From NCBI RefSeq assembly GCF_029714185.1, contig NZ_CP121671.1, forward strand, positions 2,914,001 through 2,978,000: a stretch of 64,000 nucleotides of DNA, written 5' to 3'. Position numbers and translations under genes: made by a program. Below are positions 61,977 through 64,000 of the stretch, one piece after another (position 1 is the first letter of the stretch; each line of letters starts with the position of its first letter). Under the pieces are notes generated by a model. That model saw only the letters and a program-made list of their open reading frames with translations, did no database searches and had not been told where the DNA came from. The stretch is from Halobacillus naozhouensis (GTDB lineage: Bacteria; Bacillota; Bacilli; Bacillales; Halobacillaceae).

Positions 61977-62468
61977 TTATGCCTTTGAATCAAATACAGA
62001 GCGCTTTTGCTCCCCTCCTTGGGAAGACGTGCAATAATTCATATTCGTTAAGGACGGCTGCAGCATATCTAAGGACATCGTAATGAACTGTAACGATTGC
62101 TTCGTTAGCTCCGCATTTAACACTTCCTGCTGCTTCAAGTCAGCCAGGACAAGAATGAAGGCATCATAAGCCTCTTGGAGCCGCTCCCTCTCCTGTCCTT
62201 CTACAACCTCCAACATCTCAGAAACCGTCGGAGCCTCACCAGCAAGCCCCGCCGTTTCCGCCCAGGCTGCAGTACTAGCCATCCGCTGCTTCTCAACAGT
62301 ATTAATCCCCTGGACATGCTTCCGCTCTTGAACAAGAATATCCTGTAACGCTTCCGTTTCATTCGATTTCAATATTTCCGTCTTACGCATTGACAGGGCG
62401 AGCAGGCTTTCATGAAGCTGTTGCAATCGCCCCATCTGCTCTATGATGCTATCGATCGTCACGGTCAT
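61977..62468 (-). CDS. flgN: Flagellar export chaperone FlgN
   Basis: A 163-residue, largely helical chaperone for FlgK and FlgL, of the FlgN/YvyG family. Leu-rich amphipathic helices dominate; no signal peptide. Placement between flgM and flgK is standard. The C-terminal 20 residues are polar and Ser/Gln-rich. Confidence 0.92.
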   Translation of the reverse strand: MTVTIDSIIEQMGRLQQLHESLLALSMRKTEILKSNETEALQDILVQERKHVQGINTVEKQRMASTAAWAETAGLAGEAPTVSEMLEVVEGQERERLQEAYDAFILVLADLKQQEVLNAELTKQSLQFITMSLDMLQPSLTNMNYCTSSQGGEQKRSVFDSKA

Positions 62469-62474
62469 TCTCCT

Positions 62475-62744
62475 TTATCCCTTTTTCGAAAAGAAATCAA
62501 TCATCTTCTGAGCCGTCGCACTCGAATCCACCTGATACTTACCGTTCTCAACAGCCGCCTTAATCTCATCCACATGCTTCTGACGAGCTTCATTTTTCTG
62601 CTCAGACCCTTGAAGTGCCTTACCCTGGTGAGAAATTTCGACCTTATCCCGCTGACTCTGCATTTTCCTTTGCACGTCAGGCTGCTGTGTCATGTGCTTC
62701 TTGTAAGGGTTAAAATTAGAATGGTTTGGACCATTGATCTTCAT
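62475..62744 (-). CDS. flgM: Anti-sigma-D factor FlgM
   Basis: An 89-residue, mostly disordered protein that holds sigma-D inactive until the hook is complete. The C-terminal sigma-binding helices lie in VDEIKAAVENGKYQVDSS and MIDFFSKKG. The ATG at 62744 has AGAGGTG; the GTG at 62753 overlaps that site. A sigma-D promoter precedes it, creating feedback. Confidence 0.93.
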   Translation of the reverse strand: MKINGPNHSNFNPYKKHMTQQPDVQRKMQSQRDKVEISHQGKALQGSEQKNEARQKHVDEIKAAVENGKYQVDSSATAQKMIDFFSKKG

Positions 62745-62779
62745 TTCATTCACCTCTCGTTCAAAAATCTTTACTATAT

Positions 62780-62806
62780 TTATCGGACCGCTTCCTTATA
62801 AGTTTA
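62780..62806 (-). promoter_or_regulatory. Sigma-D promoter of flgM
   Basis: TAAA (62803-62806), 15 bases, TCCGATAA (62780-62787): one mismatch more than the hag promoter. It overlaps the end of yvyF and drives flgM-N-K-L and following genes. Confidence 0.85.
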
Positions 62807-63226
62807 GCCTTTATCCTGCTTAACCGAATAATAAGTCACCCGACCCACATCGTCCTGCCTATTACGCTCTTGAAGCTGTTCAATCTCCTCGTGCTTTTGG
62901 ACCCCGCGCTCAATCTCCTGCCGGCACCCTTCACAAAGACGCCCTTCACGAATCTGCGCCCCGCACTTTTCACAATCATACGTCAACTGAGGGAACTGAG
63001 CCGGATGCAGACGCTTTGACTTTACAAAACTGCGAATCCTGACCTCCTCAACACCCGCCCCTTCCACAATCTCCTGCATATTCGCCGTCCGATTCTGCTT
63101 CTTACGCAGAAACGTATATACCACTTGAAAGTCACGCTCCTCCTGCTTCACACAATTCGGACAAACAGAAGCTGTTCCCTTCATAAACAACCCATGGCAC
63201 CTCGGACAATTCGCTAAATCAGTCAT
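62804..63226 (-). CDS. yvyF: YvyF-like flagellar-operon zinc protein
   Basis: A 140-residue protein with two zinc ribbons: CPRC...CPNC near residues 7-25 and CEKC...CEGC near 84-97. A winged-helix-like middle part (MQEIVEGAGVEEVRIRSFV) suggests nucleic-acid binding. This TIGR03826-type family always sits between comF and flgM; its role is unproven. The ATG at 63226 matches homologue starts (MxxLANCP) better than the TTG at 63232. Confidence 0.88.
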   Translation of the reverse strand: MTDLANCPRCHGLFMKGTASVCPNCVKQEERDFQVVYTFLRKKQNRTANMQEIVEGAGVEEVRIRSFVKSKRLHPAQFPQLTYDCEKCGAQIREGRLCEGCRQEIERGVQKHEEIEQLQERNRQDDVGRVTYYSVKQDKG

Positions 63227-63294
63227 CTTCAAATTTCCCCCTGTATTCCTCTTTTTCTATTATATCGGCAAACTCCCCATAAACCAAAGAGCCG

Positions 63295-63969
63295 TCAGCG
63301 AAAAAGTGTAAACGAATAAACAGCCGGACATCCCGCCTCCTTTAACAACATCGCCAAATGCCGCACCGTCATCCCCGTCGTATAAATATCATCCACCAGC
63401 ACCACAGGCCCAGTAACCCCTCTCACCAACTCAAACGGATTGCCCGCCTCCATCCGCTCCCTGCGCCCACGCTTCGACTGCTTCTCACTTTCCCTTCTCG
63501 TAAAAAAGTCGTGAGAATCAAACCCGAGCATTTGAATAATCGCATCCGATTGATTGAACCCCCGCTCCAGAAGCCGCTGCTCACTAAGCGGAATCACCGC
63601 AACATCAGCCCCCACATCACGATAGTGCTGATGATACGTCGTCTGTACAGCTTCAGCAAAGGCCCGAATCAGTATAAAGTCCCCACGATACTTCCATTTA
63701 GCGACAATCTCCTTCGCAAACTCATTATACGCATACACCGCCACATTTTTCTCAAGAACCCCCGCATATACATTTGATTGCTCCCAGCGCTCACAGTCAT
63801 AACAAATACCCCGCGCATCTTCACGTCCGCACCTCGGACAGCCAATCTGATCAATGCGCTTCAATTTATCTGTGCACCCCTCACATATCCTCCTGCTTTT
63901 CTGAGGAAGCAAAAAGTGTCTCCAGCTGACCTGCGCCACGATCTCGTCGAAACAAATTAAGCATCTCAT
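63295..63969 (-). CDS. comFC: ComF family protein ComFC
   Basis: A 224-residue protein with an N-terminal zinc ribbon (CLICF, CEGC, CPRC, CYDC) and a C-terminal phosphoribosyltransferase fold whose PRPP loop reads VVLVDDIYTTGMT near residue 190. ComFC aids DNA uptake for transformation. The ATG at 63969 has GGGGAAA nine bases upstream; a GTG two codons earlier is too close. comFA probably lies beyond the window edge. Confidence 0.95.
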   Translation of the reverse strand: MRCLICFDEIVAQVSWRHFLLPQKSRRICEGCTDKLKRIDQIGCPRCGREDARGICYDCERWEQSNVYAGVLEKNVAVYAYNEFAKEIVAKWKYRGDFILIRAFAEAVQTTYHQHYRDVGADVAVIPLSEQRLLERGFNQSDAIIQMLGFDSHDFFTRRESEKQSKRGRRERMEAGNPFELVRGVTGPVVLVDDIYTTGMTVRHLAMLLKEAGCPAVYSFTLFR

Positions 63970-64000
63970 TGACACTTTCCCCGCTTATTCATCCTTAAAA

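Noticed and set aside
63984..64000. Last codons of comFA at the window edge
   Set aside because: The minus strand could read FKDE and stop, fitting comFA, but four codons are too few to support a feature.
1..64000. CRISPR arrays, tRNA or rRNA genes, prophage, insertion sequences
   Set aside because: No spaced direct repeats of CRISPR type, no cloverleaf or rRNA stretches, and no transposase or phage structural proteins were seen on reading both strands.

Overview
The window is a low-to-moderate-GC Firmicute chromosome segment, almost certainly a Bacillaceae. The evidence is strong AGGAGG ribosome-binding sites, sigma-A/D/H promoters of Bacillus type, bacillithiol, HPr kinase, MinJ and FliW/CsrA genes, and a gene order that follows the B. 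subtilis yvcI-trxB-his-hprK-uvrAB-minJ-ftsEX-secA-hag-comF region almost gene for gene (comparison from memory). The acidic proteins suggest a halotolerant genus of the Halobacillus type, but that is inference. Nearly everything is on the minus strand. No rRNA, tRNA, CRISPR array, prophage or insertion sequence was seen.

Layout from low to high coordinates. 1-3126: partial rapZ, a NUDIX hydrolase, trxB and a TPR protein. 3282-9715: an eight-gene his operon (hisZ-G-D-B-H-A-F-I, no hisC) with its own promoter. 9898-10729: a membrane protein whose reading frame is broken in a run of five G. 10812-14793: glpP-glpK-glpD, placed between yvoF and hisZ, with an antitermination-type terminator before glpD. 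14793-20221: yvoF, ppaX, yvoD, lgt, hprK, yvlD and yvlB. 20324-28167: bshB2/yojF, the SOS-controlled uvrB-uvrA pair and prfC. 28466-31669: a plus-strand SWIM-SNF2 helicase preceded by a perfect 25-bp inverted repeat. 31792-34675: a divergent heme A synthase homologue, a HAD hydrolase, a decayed GGDEF fragment and a Fur-controlled siderophore-type ATPase. 34913-46542: minJ, ctpB, two plus-strand genes, a PBP5-like carboxypeptidase, an M23 hydrolase with ftsX/ftsE, cccB, a galU fragment, and prfB with its programmed frameshift. 46621-50343: secA, a small zinc-ribbon protein and hpf. 50620-63969: the late flagellar cluster (fliT, fliS, fliD, flaG, hag, csrA, fliW, yviE, flgL, flgK, flgN, flgM, yvyF) and comFC, interrupted by a plus-strand sulfonate/nitrate-type ABC transporter.

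The most remarkable object is at the 3' end of the flagellin gene hag. A 347-nt group I intron (about 56759-57105, minus) carries recognisable P, Q, R and S core elements, with a second copy of the flagellin C-terminus behind it. The intron begins with its own in-frame copy of the last eight codons plus stop, so unspliced mRNA already encodes a complete flagellin. Splicing as I model it would give a flagellin with six extra residues near the C-terminus. The two copies of the last eight codons differ at seven bases, all synonymous, which argues that both endings have been kept as protein. The same gene has a consensus sigma-D promoter, a CsrA hairpin in its leader, and csrA-fliW directly upstream, so flagellin output may be controlled at transcription, translation and splicing.

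Smaller points of interest are two gene remnants (GGDEF, galU), one frameshifted gene, a heme A synthase homologue with a ligand histidine replaced, phased 20-bp repeats upstream of the uvrB SOS box, and hairpins that could attenuate prfC or hide a ribosome-binding site.
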